64,000 bases of DNA from Unio delphinus (GCA_029339505.1 JAQISU010000058.1:1490001-1554000), one strand, 5' to 3'; counted from the stretch's first letter, positions 25,017-34,689 are shown. Notes: generated by a model from the sequence alone, not told the origin. Program-made: numbers and translations.

Positions 25017-25421
25017 TTATACCTCTTTCTCTAAAAAGCGATTACTAGTGTATTCATTTACGATAATGTGTGGTGATTTTCTAGATGCGTCAAGGACATT
25101 TAATACTTCACTGCCGCATATTGGTGGATCATTCATTTGTTGTGTTGGTAGCGTAGAATACCAAGTCTTCATTGGAAATTTTTTTATGTAACGCATAAAC
25201 TCTTTTGGCGGGGCTAATCCATATGAATCAAAATAGACGATTGCCCGTGGATCAATAGCGTATGCAACCCAGTGAGTTCCGGGTCCGGTGCTGTTATCTA
25301 AATTAATAATACCGGTTTCAACATCATTGGGTTGTGCCGGTAATTGATCTTTCATAAAAACACCTCAGAAATTTTTAATCGCTAGTTTTTTAGCGGCATC
25401 AATTAAATCAAAATTGGACAT
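25017..25421 (-). pseudogene. Adenain-like cysteine protease (PRO), interrupted by TGA
   Basis: This is the maturation protease that in adenoviruses and Polintons cleaves capsid precursors. Counting from the internal Met of MKDQLP at 25,355, the catalytic residues are His28 in GPGTHWVAY, Asp43 in VYFDSYG, an oxyanion Gln at 72-73, and the nucleophile Cys80 in PPICGSEVLNVL. The family normally begins further upstream with a segment ending in N-F-R-G-V-F-M. Here the codons for AIKNF are followed by TGA (25,365-25,367) and then GVF-Met in the same frame, so the usual Arg codon has become a stop (CGA to TGA fits). An upstream start at MSNFDL (25,421) fits the family. The protein is only partly translatable as it stands. 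Confidence 0.85.
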
Positions 25422-25934
25422 AGGAATCGAAGATTCCCGAGTCAAAGACTCTCCAACTAGTAAACCGGTCCTAGTCTTAGACCCTTTCCGCTGTACCATG
25501 AATACGGGGTTCCTGGTAGTCTTAGACCTTTTCCCTTTTTTATACCCTCGTCCCTTCTTCGGTTCATATGATTCAGTAATGCCTTGTATCGCTTTTGCTC
25601 CCAAGCCTCCAGCTGCCCCCAATGCGATAGCTTTTGCAACTGCTGGTGCAGCCGCTGCAATTAATCCTGGCAACGCAGCAAACAACGGGAATATACCGCC
25701 TGTTTTAATCATATTTTTGATAGCAGCCGCAGAAATAGTAATCTGAACACCTTTTTTTGCTACAAGTGCATCATTGAAATGTTTTATTTGACGAGTTGTC
25801 AGCGATAATTTATTCGCCCCGCCAGTCATTTGATTGGGTTTCAGCGTGATTGTGGTTCCACATTTTTTAGCCGACTCTGATTGCAATTTCTTGATTTGAC
25901 CGGGGGTTAACGCAACACTAACACTATATGACAT
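25365..25934 (-). CDS. Basic/alanine-rich Polinton core protein leading into the protease
   Basis: The 189-codon frame has three parts. An N-terminal half contains paired short repeats ending in ALTPGQIKKLQ, SLTTRQIKHFN and ISAAAIKNMI. A hydrophobic Ala/Gly-rich stretch follows (LPGLIAAAAPAVAKAIALGA). A basic tail (YEPKKGRGYKKGKRSKTTR) comes before the protease N-terminus (MSNFDLIDAAKKL). In other animal Polintons this layout is continuous with the adenain-like protease, suggesting one precursor. Roles like those of adenovirus core peptides are plausible but unproven. Here the fusion is broken by TGA. The 85-bp leader before the ATG holds three 23-bp repeats. Confidence 0.65.
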   Translation of the reverse strand: MSYSVSVALTPGQIKKLQSESAKKCGTTITLKPNQMTGGANKLSLTTRQIKHFNDALVAKKGVQITISAAAIKNMIKTGGIFPLFAALPGLIAAAAPAVAKAIALGAAGGLGAKAIQGITESYEPKKGRGYKKGKRSKTTRNPVFMVQRKGSKTRTGLLVGESLTRESSIPMSNFDLIDAAKKLAIKNF

Positions 25935-25957
25935 TATACATATAGATTGATTCTAAA

Positions 25958-26020
25958 TCGTTTACAATTTCAATGAAAAATCGTTTACAATTTCAATGAA
26001 AAATCGTTTACAATTTCAAT
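25958..26020 (-). promoter_or_regulatory. Triple 23-bp repeat upstream of the core/protease gene
   Basis: Read on the minus strand, TTCATTGAAATTGTAAACGA occurs three times at 23-bp spacing directly upstream of the gene starting at 25,934. Related sequences lie upstream of other leftward Polinton genes (about 24,150-24,170, 27,445-27,490, 28,860-28,900). Shared short motifs before tightly packed genes suggest a promoter element, but no transcript data exist here. Confidence 0.5.
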
Positions 26021-27434
26021 TACATATTTTCCACTGGTGCATCAATGATTCTCATTCTTCCTCCAACACCTTCAAGTAGCATTGATTTATCACTGAGAAT
26101 GACAGCAACTGCTCTGTAATTAGCAATACCACCAGGACGGGTTACACGGGCTCTAAAGTGTATATCAACGACAGATTGTCTTGTTAAATCAAGATGTTCC
26201 AGTGAAAAGTAATAAATCGGATAGAGGCTTTTAAAATCAAGTTGCGATATTTGCAAACCAGTATCCACATTTTGATCACGTGCCATATATGACAACAGGT
26301 TATGATAGACACGTGCAATATGATTTTGACCGTAATCAAGTTGTATATCCTCAGATGGTTCCTGCTGTCCGTTTATTCTCAGCGATACTTCATTAACACC
26401 TAACTGATCAAATATCATATGACTTCGTTCTTGATTACCAACTCGCGCATTATTCTGTAACGCTACAAATATATGACGTGGTGCTGAAACACCTTGTTTT
26501 GATGCCAGATGCCATGTGAATGTACCATCAACATTATCCTGTTTGATATCCGTAGTCACTGATAACCAACTCAACAACGACTTTCCTCCTTGGTCCATAC
26601 ATTCTAGTAGTCGCTGTTCTTCTGTGATTGATGGAGTTAACACTGGCATCCACAATGATATTTTTGTTAAAATAACTTTACCGGCAGCAACCCCAGCATC
26701 ACGCCAGATTGCATCATCATCTGTACCCTTTCTTACGAGTGCTACTGTGTGTTTGGCTCCATAAATAACTTTTCGGACGTTTCTACAGAATCCAAAAATA
26801 TGATGCAGTGGAATCGCACATGAAAACTGTCGACGCTGTCCATGCAACGTTGCTACACGTGTTGCAAACCCTAGGTTGTAATTAGTAATATTATTTATGA
26901 CATCAAAATCAGCAGCTGGTCTTACATATCCGGCTGGTGCTGGATTAACTGAAGAAGCATGTGTTGCCTTGACTCTAGAATACTGGACGTGTTCAGGGTG
27001 ATCAGTAATATCCTTAGAAAACATCATAGATGGACCCGCTGATCTTGTATAATCATCAGAATATCTCGCTAACCCTATGATTGTTGTGGACACATCAACT
27101 TCACGGTCAATGGATTCAATTTCCTTTCCATCAATAAGATATCTTGCACTATCAAATAGTGCCATGATCCCATTATTAACAAAACCAACTTTAATAGTCG
27201 GGTTATTGTCGTATGGGGTATTAGCTACAACATTGGTTACAAGTTCTCCTTCGATTTCGATAAATGCCTCACACGGTAGAAAATATTTACTGGTATCATG
27301 AACTTGAAGTTCAATCCGCGATCGGAGATCTGGTTGTACTGCGTGATAAGAATAAAATTGAAAATTGCGTACAGAATCATTCTTGAGCACTGGGCATCCA
27401 TATCAAATGCTGGATCAGGTGACCTTTTGAACAT
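26020..27434 (-). CDS. Polinton major capsid protein (double jelly roll), 5' frameshift
   Basis: This would form the trimeric capsomers of the virion. The main frame (455 residues from 27,390) opens with LKNDSVRNFQFYSYHAVQP and contains landmarks of the family: KYFLPCEAFIEIEGELV, NNGIMALFDSARYLIDGKEI, the central HLHHIFGF-type segment (IPLHHIFGFCRNVRKVIYG), and near the end QLDFKSLYPIYYFSLEHLDL and VDIHFRARV. The main frame has no ATG at its start. A better start is the ATG at 27,434, whose frame reads MFKRSPDPAFDMDAQ, a typical lead-in, but it is out of phase by an indel near 27,390. The 456-codon body has no internal stop. Confidence 0.88.
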
Positions 27435-27497
27435 TTTATTCTATTTATCAGAGTCTAAATCGTGAAATCGTAAACGATTTTCATCGTAAAAGATTTT

Positions 27498-27938
27498 TCA
27501 TCGTCGTGTTTTTTTAAAGCCACTTCCCGCTATCATGTTTGCTATCATGTTATTTTGGTCACTCGGAGTCACCAGCGATGCTAATTTTTCATCTACTGCG
27601 TTATTTATTATTTTACTTACATTCGCAGGCATCTCTGCTGTATATGGCAATGGTACCTGTTTCTTTTTTCGTCTAACTAATGATGTTATTTTCTTCTTCG
27701 CAGCTGAAAACGCTTTTCCGGCAAGATCTCTAACAGTACTAATACCCTTATCACGAATAACATCAATGGCTTTCATTCCTAGTTGTTTAGCTAACGGCAT
27801 CACTTTTGGAGCCATTCTTGAAAATAATCCTAAAATGGTATCACCGAAACCATCTCCGTAATATGCTCTATAAACAGGCAATCGTGAGTTTACCACATAG
27901 ACGCTGGTTGGTTTGTCATGGTTGTAGTGTATGATCAT
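27498..27938 (-). CDS. pVI-like minor capsid/membrane-active Polinton protein
   Basis: The 146-residue product begins with a Tyr-rich polar leader, then GDGFGDTILGLFSRMAPKV, an amphipathic glycine-led helix, then AKQLGMKAIDVIRDKGIS, a basic stretch (KKKITSLVRRKKKQ) and a C-terminal helix. A G-x-G-F-G-x2-I-x2-L-F segment followed by repeated amphipathic and basic helices is the layout of adenovirus protein VI-like and core-like Polinton proteins that lie next to the capsid gene. The neighbourhood (59 bp upstream of the major capsid gene) supports a structural role. The assignment is by layout rather than a firm sequence match. Confidence 0.55.
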   Translation of the reverse strand: MIIHYNHDKPTSVYVVNSRLPVYRAYYGDGFGDTILGLFSRMAPKVMPLAKQLGMKAIDVIRDKGISTVRDLAGKAFSAAKKKITSLVRRKKKQVPLPYTAEMPANVSKIINNAVDEKLASLVTPSDQNNMIANMIAGSGFKKTRR

Positions 27939-28000
27939 CTTATTATAAAAACACTAGTGTTTTCAATTGCTAGCAATTTCCAATCCAAAGAATTTTCGAC

Positions 28001-28856
28001 TTAGTCGCTGTAATAATCAGTATGATTTTCCGCTAACTCGTTAATGAAATCTCGATATGTTGCAATATCCATGATACCACCTTGAAATAATCGCCTGCAG
28101 ATATCAGCTGCTTCATTAATTATTTCTGGAGAGTTATTTCCAGCTCGTTTTCCTCCGATGAGTACTTCTAATCGTGATATATCACTGAGAATATTACCAG
28201 GACAGTTTCCAACTAGACCACTACCCAGAAATTCCTTCTCATCGTATGGCTGTCTTATTTGGAGTTGACATTTTCTCTTGAAGTCTCTGTATTCCTTCAT
28301 CCTTCTATCTAAACTCCCAGTATTTATTTCATACACTATATCAGCCCATTCATTATGTGACATTCTATAATTCGTATAATTGTCCTTGAAAAACTTCTCT
28401 TGTGAATCATAGCTGTTAGCAGCAAATTCACCTAAACTGTCTATATCCTCATTGAGAATTCGTTTTTTAGCGCTCTCGGTAAATATAATTGATTTAGGTA
28501 GTCCACTAACTAGTTCTTCCTGAAATCCTTCAAATTTTCGTTCTGAAGCGGTTGATATATCCTGAGGAAGTGTTTTTAATGATTGTTTTGTTTGTTTAGT
28601 TCTTTTTGCTATTTTTTCTAACACAGGTAGAAAAGTCTCTTCTTGTTTTTTTTCCTTGTTCAGAGATTGTTGACACTATCTGTTTCGTTGTTGTAGTTAT
28701 TGGTTTAAACAACTCTTCAGATCCCTCAGCAAAATCAGTTTGTAAACTCTGTCGTTGTTGCAGTTTATTTCTTACAGAGTCACGAATTGGTATAAATCTC
28801 TTAATTGCATCTAATCGTTCACGAGCCAATCGGGTCGTTAATACTTCATTGACCAT
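28001..28856 (-). pseudogene. Unassigned Polinton protein split by a frameshift at an A8 run
   Basis: An upstream frame (start MVNEVLTTRLARERL at 28,856) and a downstream frame (MLEKIAKRTKQTKQSL, 28,001-28,624) look like one protein. The upstream frame reads KRFIPIRDSVRNKLQQ and EGSEELFKPITTTTKQIV up to a run of eight A at about 28,648-28,655. Shifting there, the downstream frame reads on without a stop through PVLEKIAKRTKQ. The whole would have about 280 residues: mostly helical and charged, with a short Gly-rich loop (FLGSGLVGNCPGN) and a helical C-terminus. Helical proteins with the RLxxIKRFxPIRD and SEELFxPI segments recur in animal Polintons; function unknown. The 28,856 start is preferred to 28,904 because the likely promoter motif lies between them. 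Confidence 0.6.
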
Positions 28857-28904
28857 TATTTGAAATTGCAAACAATTTTTCAATTGCAAAACAATTTTTC
28901 CCAT

Positions 28905-29588
28905 CGATGATTAACTAATCGGAACCATCCATTAACGGTCCATCAATTTTTTATTCAGTGATTTTTTATTGCTGTGAAATATTTTTATTCAGTGAGAAAT
29001 ATTTTTATTTTTATTCAGTGTGAAATAGTTTTTATTGCTGTGAAATATTTTTATTCAGTGTGAAATAGTTTTTATTGCTGTGAAATATTTTTATTCAGTT
29101 TCAAATAGTTTTTATTGCTGTGGAATATTTTTTATATCATTTTATGACAGTTTTGGTGGTTTTTTGTACCATTTTGTATCATTTTTGTGCCATTTTGTGT
29201 CATTTTAATGGTTTTCAGTTGAAAATGCCAAGGAGATTTTACGGTCAAGTAGTCGATTTTGCATTGGATTTTCCGTAGAGAAAAGCTGTTAGGATTGATT
29301 TTCATCGATTTTTGGTCGTTTTTCATCAATTTTTGCCTGTTTTCAGTGATTTTTGGTCATTTTTCACTGATTTTTCATAAAAACTCTCGTAGGGTTAAGT
29401 AGTCGATTTTGCATTGGATTTTCCGTAGAGAAAAGCTGTTAGGATACGATTTTTGTTTTTTATTCAGTGTGATGTGAAATATTTTTTATTTACTGATTTT
29501 GACACTTTCAATCAAAAAATGCTAAAAAAAATGAAAATCTCAATGAGATTTTACGGTCACAATCAAAAAATGATAAATGGTCGGGCAA
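28905..29588. other. Largest non-coding gap of the Polinton, with short repeats
   Basis: At 28,950-29,125 the phrase TTTTTATTGCTGTGAAATA alternates with TTTATTCAGTGTGAAATAG several times. GTAGTCGATTTTGCATTGGA and its continuation occur twice, 150 bp apart (about 29,248 and 29,398), and GAGATTTTACGGTCA occurs twice. No reading frame with protein-like composition was found. In such a compact element this could hold a regulatory region or may be decayed sequence. Confidence 0.6.
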
Positions 29589-29993
29589 TCAAAATCGTTC
29601 ATTTTCTTGAATTAACGCCCGTAGGTTTCTAATTTTAGAATTGACCTCCTTTTTCAATTCGTATTCGTTACCTAATTCTTTTCGTATCCCCTCTACGATA
29701 GTATATAACGGGACAAACACACTTATGTCACTGGAAAATGCAAGAGAGTCTCTAATAGAATTCTGAAATTCTTTTGATGAGCGCATACTTCTTTGAGGTA
29801 GCATATACTTGTTAGTTCTAACCCCGTATTCTATATCCTGAAAATCTGACTTGATTTGATCAGGATTCAAACCATCTGATAGTTCAATATTATGACTTTT
29901 CAATTTTAAAATTTCAACTATGATGCTACTCATATTTTCAGAACTCATTATTCTATAACAATGACATATCTCTAATTGAAAAATATGACGCAT
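29589..29993 (-). CDS. Hypothetical Polinton protein (134 aa)
   Basis: I recognise no family. The product is helical and charged, with segments such as IVEILKLKSHNIELSDGL and LGNEYELKKEVNSKIRNL; the C-terminal third looks like a coiled coil. Its ATG overlaps the TAA of the upstream HNH gene (TAATG), the arrangement expected for a coupled pair. An internal Met (MSSENMSS) is an alternative start. Confidence 0.5.
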   Translation of the reverse strand: MRHIFQLEICHCYRIMSSENMSSIIVEILKLKSHNIELSDGLNPDQIKSDFQDIEYGVRTNKYMLPQRSMRSSKEFQNSIRDSLAFSSDISVFVPLYTIVEGIRKELGNEYELKKEVNSKIRNLRALIQENERF

Positions 29994-30484
29994 TAAACAT
30001 AACTAAATTGAACATTTTGTCCGGTCTCTTTTGAAATGGCAGATCGATAAATCCCCTCTGCAACTTTTTGAACAGAAGATGGACAAATATCGAAGTGCCT
30101 ACCGGCGCTTGTTATGGATTGAAAAATTGTTTCTTCATTAGTTGTTGTATTCAAAGATTTTACTGGTCTCGCTTTTTTCGAATATTTTCCAGTCCCACCT
30201 CGTTTCAAATTCTCACTTTGTATGATAGCTTGCAGATTTGATAAAGAATTATTCCTTGGATTAGAATCCTTGTGATCGATAACAAAATCACCCTCGATCA
30301 ATCCATAAAAACATTCAAATACGAAACGATGATTGAGATATTTCTTCTTTCCAACAGTAAACAACAAATACCCATGATTACTCACAAAACCGACCGGTTT
30401 CTTCAGTCTACGGTTTCTGACAGTACCATCACTGGATGCTTCATAATTTGTAATCACAGGATGCTGTCTGAATTCTTGGTTCAT
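29993..30484 (-). CDS. HNH endonuclease of the NUMOD4/HNH_3/NUMOD1 (homing) type
   Basis: Domains in order are: a NUMOD4-like start (ITNYEASSDGTVRNRRLKK, residues ~11-29), an HNH_3 nuclease (residues ~48-96) with YLNHRFVFECFYG, the metal-site FVIDHKDSNPRNNSL and a closing LQAIIQSENLKRGG, and a NUMOD1-like DNA-binding helix at the end (FQSITSAGRHFDICPSSVQK). His52, Asp70-His71 and the Asn residues at 75-79 fit the active site. Proteins of this type are free-standing homing endonucleases in phages and giant viruses. The gene lies 13 bp below a zinc-binding protein and overlaps the next start codon, so it is embedded in the operon-like array, not in an intron. It is intact. Confidence 0.85.
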   Translation of the reverse strand: MNQEFRQHPVITNYEASSDGTVRNRRLKKPVGFVSNHGYLLFTVGKKKYLNHRFVFECFYGLIEGDFVIDHKDSNPRNNSLSNLQAIIQSENLKRGGTGKYSKKARPVKSLNTTTNEETIFQSITSAGRHFDICPSSVQKVAEGIYRSAISKETGQNVQFSYV

Positions 30485-30497
30485 TCGTATACTAATA

Positions 30498-30890
30498 CTA
30501 TTGTTTGTCTAATTCAGTGTTTGGACTAATGATTACATCACTAGAGAATCTTTCAATGTAGTCTTGGGGGGTTCTTATGATTTTATCCTTGACGTTGTCA
30601 GGGTCAGGGACTTTTTCAGGGTCATAATTTTTGATTGATTTTCCATTTTTTATTCTGTTATCATAATAACGCTTCAATTCCCTGTATCGCTTTCCACCAC
30701 AAGCAATACACAATTGTGATTTCCCCCTGACCCCAACCCCACATCGAATACAGGGTAACGGACCAAGGCTTCCACGTCGAAAACTTTGCATATGATACCT
30801 ACGGAACTCATTTCTGCATGATTTGTTACATGGGGTTACTGATCCAATCATGAGCCATTTGCAGTGATTCATTATACATAAATCTTTCAT
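30498..30890 (-). CDS. Zinc-binding Polinton protein (130 aa)
   Basis: Two cysteine groups are visible: LCIMNHCKW with TPCNKSCRNEFRRYH (residues ~4-33) and PCIRCGVGVRG with LCIACGGKRYRELKRYY (residues ~46-75). C-x2-C pairs followed by basic, aromatic-rich helices suggest two zinc knuckles binding nucleic acid. The C-terminal half is charged and probably unstructured. The reading diverges from the polymerase gene across a 24-bp gap (30,891-30,914), so the two may share a promoter region. No named family recognised. Confidence 0.5.
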   Translation of the reverse strand: MKDLCIMNHCKWLMIGSVTPCNKSCRNEFRRYHMQSFRRGSLGPLPCIRCGVGVRGKSQLCIACGGKRYRELKRYYDNRIKNGKSIKNYDPEKVPDPDNVKDKIIRTPQDYIERFSSDVIISPNTELDKQ

Positions 30891-30962
30891 TTAAATGCTT
30901 GTTTTAAGTATAGCATGAAGGAGTTAAAGAGATTATCGAAAATAACGCCCTTGAAAAATGCT

Positions 30963-31440
30963 CAGTTCAATCCTGATAAGGAGTTTAAGAGATTATTGAA
31001 AATTAATCCTAGATTTAATCTCGATAGACCAAAAAAACGTCAAATAGACGGAAATATGAAGGAGTTTAAGAGATTATTGAAAATTAATCCTAGATTTAAT
31101 CTCGAAAAACCAAAAAACGTCCAATAGACAGAAATATGAAGGAATTTAAGAGATTATTGAAAATTAATCCTAGATTTAATCTCGATAAACCAAAAAAACG
31201 TTTAATAGATGGTAACAAGAGATTATTGAAAATTAATCCTAGATTTAATCTCGATAAACCAAAAAAACGTTTAATAGACGGTAACAAGAGATTATTGAAA
31301 ATTAATCCTAGATTTAATCTCGATAGACCAAAAAAACGTCCAATAGACGGAAACATGAAGGAGTTTAAGAGATTATTGAAAATTAATCCTAGATTTAATC
31401 TCGATAGACCAAAAAAACGTCCAATAGACGGAAACAAGAG
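30963..31440 (+). repeat. Coding tandem repeats (27- and 23-codon units) in the polymerase N-terminus
   Basis: The unit KRLLKINPRFNLDRPKKR plus IDGN, with or without MKEF, occurs six times in 69- or 81-bp steps. Copies are almost identical in DNA as well as protein. One copy (about 31,110) has six instead of seven A in CCAAAAAAACGTCC, which shifts the frame. A diverged copy begins at 30,915 (MKELKRLSKITPLKNAQFN) and another ends the array at 31,436 (KRLSEITPWKNAQFN-type, itself with a shortened A run). Confidence 0.9.
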
Positions 31441-32817
31441 ATTATCAGAAATAACGCCCTGGAAAATGCTCAATTCAATCTTGATATAGTTTCTAATACA
31501 CCAAAGAATAAAATTCTTGATAGAGCCATGATTAGTAAAATCAGAGACTGTTTTAATGAATTCAAGCGTGATGGAGCATCTCACTGCTGGTCAACATTTC
31601 GAATTGATGGTGTTGTTGACGCTACCATGAATGATGAAAAAGCGGCAGTGATAATTTCACGTCTTGGGGAAGAAAGAAATTTTTTCGAATAAAATTCCTT
31701 ATCCGCGATGATGGAAAATGGATCATTAGGGATAAATTTAAACCCATTCTCAAGGACAAAAAAAACTGTCACTGTGAATCAGGATTCAAAACCAGGAATT
31801 TTGACTGGAATTGACAAACCATACTACGAAAGATCTTATCCTGTAACAGCAGTTGTTTACGGGATATATCCGTTAAATGACAAACCTGATATTGCAAAAC
31901 TAGCACCAATGAAATATTCGACAGGGCTCAATTGTGTAGCAGAACGAATAATGGAACACTTCACAAGTGCGTCCCGGGGAAATAAACTAACTGATCTAAG
32001 ACGAAAAAAAATAACCGAGTGGGAATTAACGGTAAAAGAGCATGGGGCAACAATTCAGGATATAACCAAATTAGAAACATCATTGAGATTTCCAATATCG
32101 GTAAGGACAATCACCGGTGAAGTATTATACGAATCGAAATATAATAAAAATGGAGCCCAAATTGAAATTATTGATCATAATGAACACGCGTGGTCATCTG
32201 CAGTAACAATATTTCCACGGGATAGAACCGTAAAATATATCCCCCAAACTCTGTTTGGAACCGAAGAGTTTTTTTCAGAGGAGAAATTATTTGATGCTAT
32301 TTACCATTTGAGTTAAAAGGATCCTGTGTCGATGTGGCTATTTCATAGTACTTCAGACGAGGAGTGTAGATTTGATCAGTTTGTAAGACCCAACGGAGAA
32401 TTGTACCGTACTGAAGAACTGCATAATCAAATGAAAAAACTAGCTAGTGAGTTTTCACTGGAGGGGGAAGACAACGATCAATTATTAGCAAACTGTTTTA
32501 CACTACCATCAATTGCAGCACATTTTGCTAGGAAGAAAAACGCGTGGAAACCAACACGAAGTGAGTTTTTATCAGATGTCAGATTGTCCTGTCTTGAATA
32601 CAGCCATGGAGGGTTATGGAATACAAAATACGACCCTGAAACCATTATTTCAGTTGATATGATTGCGTGTTATCCAGGAAGTTTTCTCGGGTATGGAGAA
32701 TGTGAGAAATATTTCAAACGATTTGGACACCCTACACACGAAATGACCCGTGTTCCTATTAATGGACCACTGCCTGATTTTGATTTAACATGATTCGCTC
32801 GTGTATTATCATTTGAA

Positions 32818-34689
32818 TTGGCTGAGGGACTTCATCCGTGTAGTTATCTTTGGATTGGTAAACACATGTCTGAAAAACACTGGATGCCAATAGTGTTGTT
32901 ACGGTATATGATTGATTGTGGGATGTTAAAATCATTAATTGTCAGTGAAGTGATTATATCCTATCGAGCACAGAAATCAGTCTGGTTACCACAACCTGAT
33001 CTAGAAAAAATAATTAGCGAACAGCGAAAACTGTTTCCTGATTTTAATGAACAACAAATCATGGATTGGTCCAAACAGTTATTTGAAATCAGAAACAACG
33101 AAGCAAAAGATCTTGGACGAAGAATAATCGGTAAATTTACCCAAGGTGGTAAATACGATAATACAAGATATTCTTCACGATTGATTATAGACAACGCTGA
33201 ATACGATTTTGTAATCGCAAATCTAACGAATAAGGGCCTATATGTTAATCATAAGGACGCATTTATGTCCGATGGAACCAAATTGGGTACAATTGTTACC
33301 TACAACGATGGGTACAATCCTCAGTACACACATTTGAGAGCTTCTATGCTCGGTTATGCTTCTATCAATTTATTTTCAATGATAAATAGATTTCCTAACA
33401 CCGCAGTTAGAGTTGCCACTGATTCATTTTACATAAAAAGCGATATGGCTGATTTTATAAACTGTAGCACGGCTACTGGCTACGAGAATTGGGGGTCATG
33501 GAGAATTAAGCGAGAAATGCTTCATGATTATATTCAATCAGCAGATGTTACGATTGAAAATAATTATTTAGAAAACAATCAGTGTTCAGAATTTTCTAAT
33601 GCACCACCGATATCTGATCCAATATGCCGGTATAAAACAGTTTATTTAAACGGCTGTGGTGGGTCAGGAAAAACAACCCGGGGAATTGAATTATTCCGTG
33701 GGAAAAACCCAAACATGATTGTTCTAACACCAACTCACAGACTTGCAAGAGAGATGATACGAGGAGTAAATGCCTGTACTTATCACAGTTTCTTTGGATG
33801 GAAGGGAGATAAGTGGACTCCTGAGCGTATGGGCGAAAAATTTATTCCTGAAATCATAATTTGGGATGAAATATGCACAGTGTCATTAGATGTATTAAAA
33901 ATATTTCTCGAGTGGTTGTTATTGAAAAATACAAAAATCGTCATGTGCGGTGATCACGGCCAACCCCCACCATTTGTCGGTGCATCCCCACATGAATGGC
34001 TAAAGGGTTTTGCAGACTATTATGAAGAAATTCACACGGATTATAGATCACTTGATAATGAATTAAAAGAATTTAAGAAACTAATCAGATTAAAACCGGA
34101 TAGAATTCAGTGTGAAATAGCTCGTGAAATAATTTCAGAAACTCCAATGAATGAGTTTTGGGAAGCGTGGAGACCAAATGATTTGATAATTGCAAGTAGA
34201 AAAATAGTCAGGGACACACTTCAGATGAAGTTATTTGAATTGCATAAAGAAAGATTTGCAACACTTCCAGTGCCTCTTTGTTATAGGCCTTCGGATACAC
34301 GAAAACAGAACATCGAAGTTGATATTCCAGGACAGCGTGAAAAACAAATTCTCGTATTAAATGATATTGTGCTGGTTGATATCAATGTCGTTGAAGATGC
34401 ATTGCGTGCTAATAAATCCCCGTGGACGCTAGGATACGCAGCAACAATACATTCTTTACAGGGATTGACTATATCGGATACAATTGTTTGGATGGTAGAT
34501 AATCGCATAGAATGGTCAAATTTAGTCTATCTTGCAGTATCCAGAGTACGAAGAATAAATCAGCTTCGAAGAATTGTCTTGACAGAGTCAGGCGATGATG
34601 ACACCACAATAGATGATATTGATGTTAAAATTATTGATAAAAAACTTTCCGGTTACAATCAACAGGACAAAAAAAAAACGAGAATTTGA
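32818..34689 (+). CDS. Longest intact piece of the polymerase-helicase gene (623 codons)
   Basis: This open stretch carries the C-terminal palm and the whole helicase. Relative to MAEGLHPCSY, the motif B-like segment is at residues ~101-112, motif C (TDS) at 201-203, Walker A GCGGSGKT at 279-286, Walker B IIIWDE at 346-351, motif III GDHGQPPP at 378-385, motif V AATIHSLQG at 541-549 and motif VI VSRVRR at 574-579. These are the motifs of RecD/Pif1-like SF1 helicases. The frame is continuous with the piece ending at 32,793 apart from its TGA, so this ATG is not a true start. The end runs into an A10 tract (34,669-34,678) where the frame is lost. Confidence 0.85.
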   Translation: MAEGLHPCSYLWIGKHMSEKHWMPIVLLRYMIDCGMLKSLIVSEVIISYRAQKSVWLPQPDLEKIISEQRKLFPDFNEQQIMDWSKQLFEIRNNEAKDLGRRIIGKFTQGGKYDNTRYSSRLIIDNAEYDFVIANLTNKGLYVNHKDAFMSDGTKLGTIVTYNDGYNPQYTHLRASMLGYASINLFSMINRFPNTAVRVATDSFYIKSDMADFINCSTATGYENWGSWRIKREMLHDYIQSADVTIENNYLENNQCSEFSNAPPISDPICRYKTVYLNGCGGSGKTTRGIELFRGKNPNMIVLTPTHRLAREMIRGVNACTYHSFFGWKGDKWTPERMGEKFIPEIIIWDEICTVSLDVLKIFLEWLLLKNTKIVMCGDHGQPPPFVGASPHEWLKGFADYYEEIHTDYRSLDNELKEFKKLIRLKPDRIQCEIAREIISETPMNEFWEAWRPNDLIIASRKIVRDTLQMKLFELHKERFATLPVPLCYRPSDTRKQNIEVDIPGQREKQILVLNDIVLVDINVVEDALRANKSPWTLGYAATIHSLQGLTISDTIVWMVDNRIEWSNLVYLAVSRVRRINQLRRIVLTESGDDDTTIDDIDVKIIDKKLSGYNQQDKKKTRI

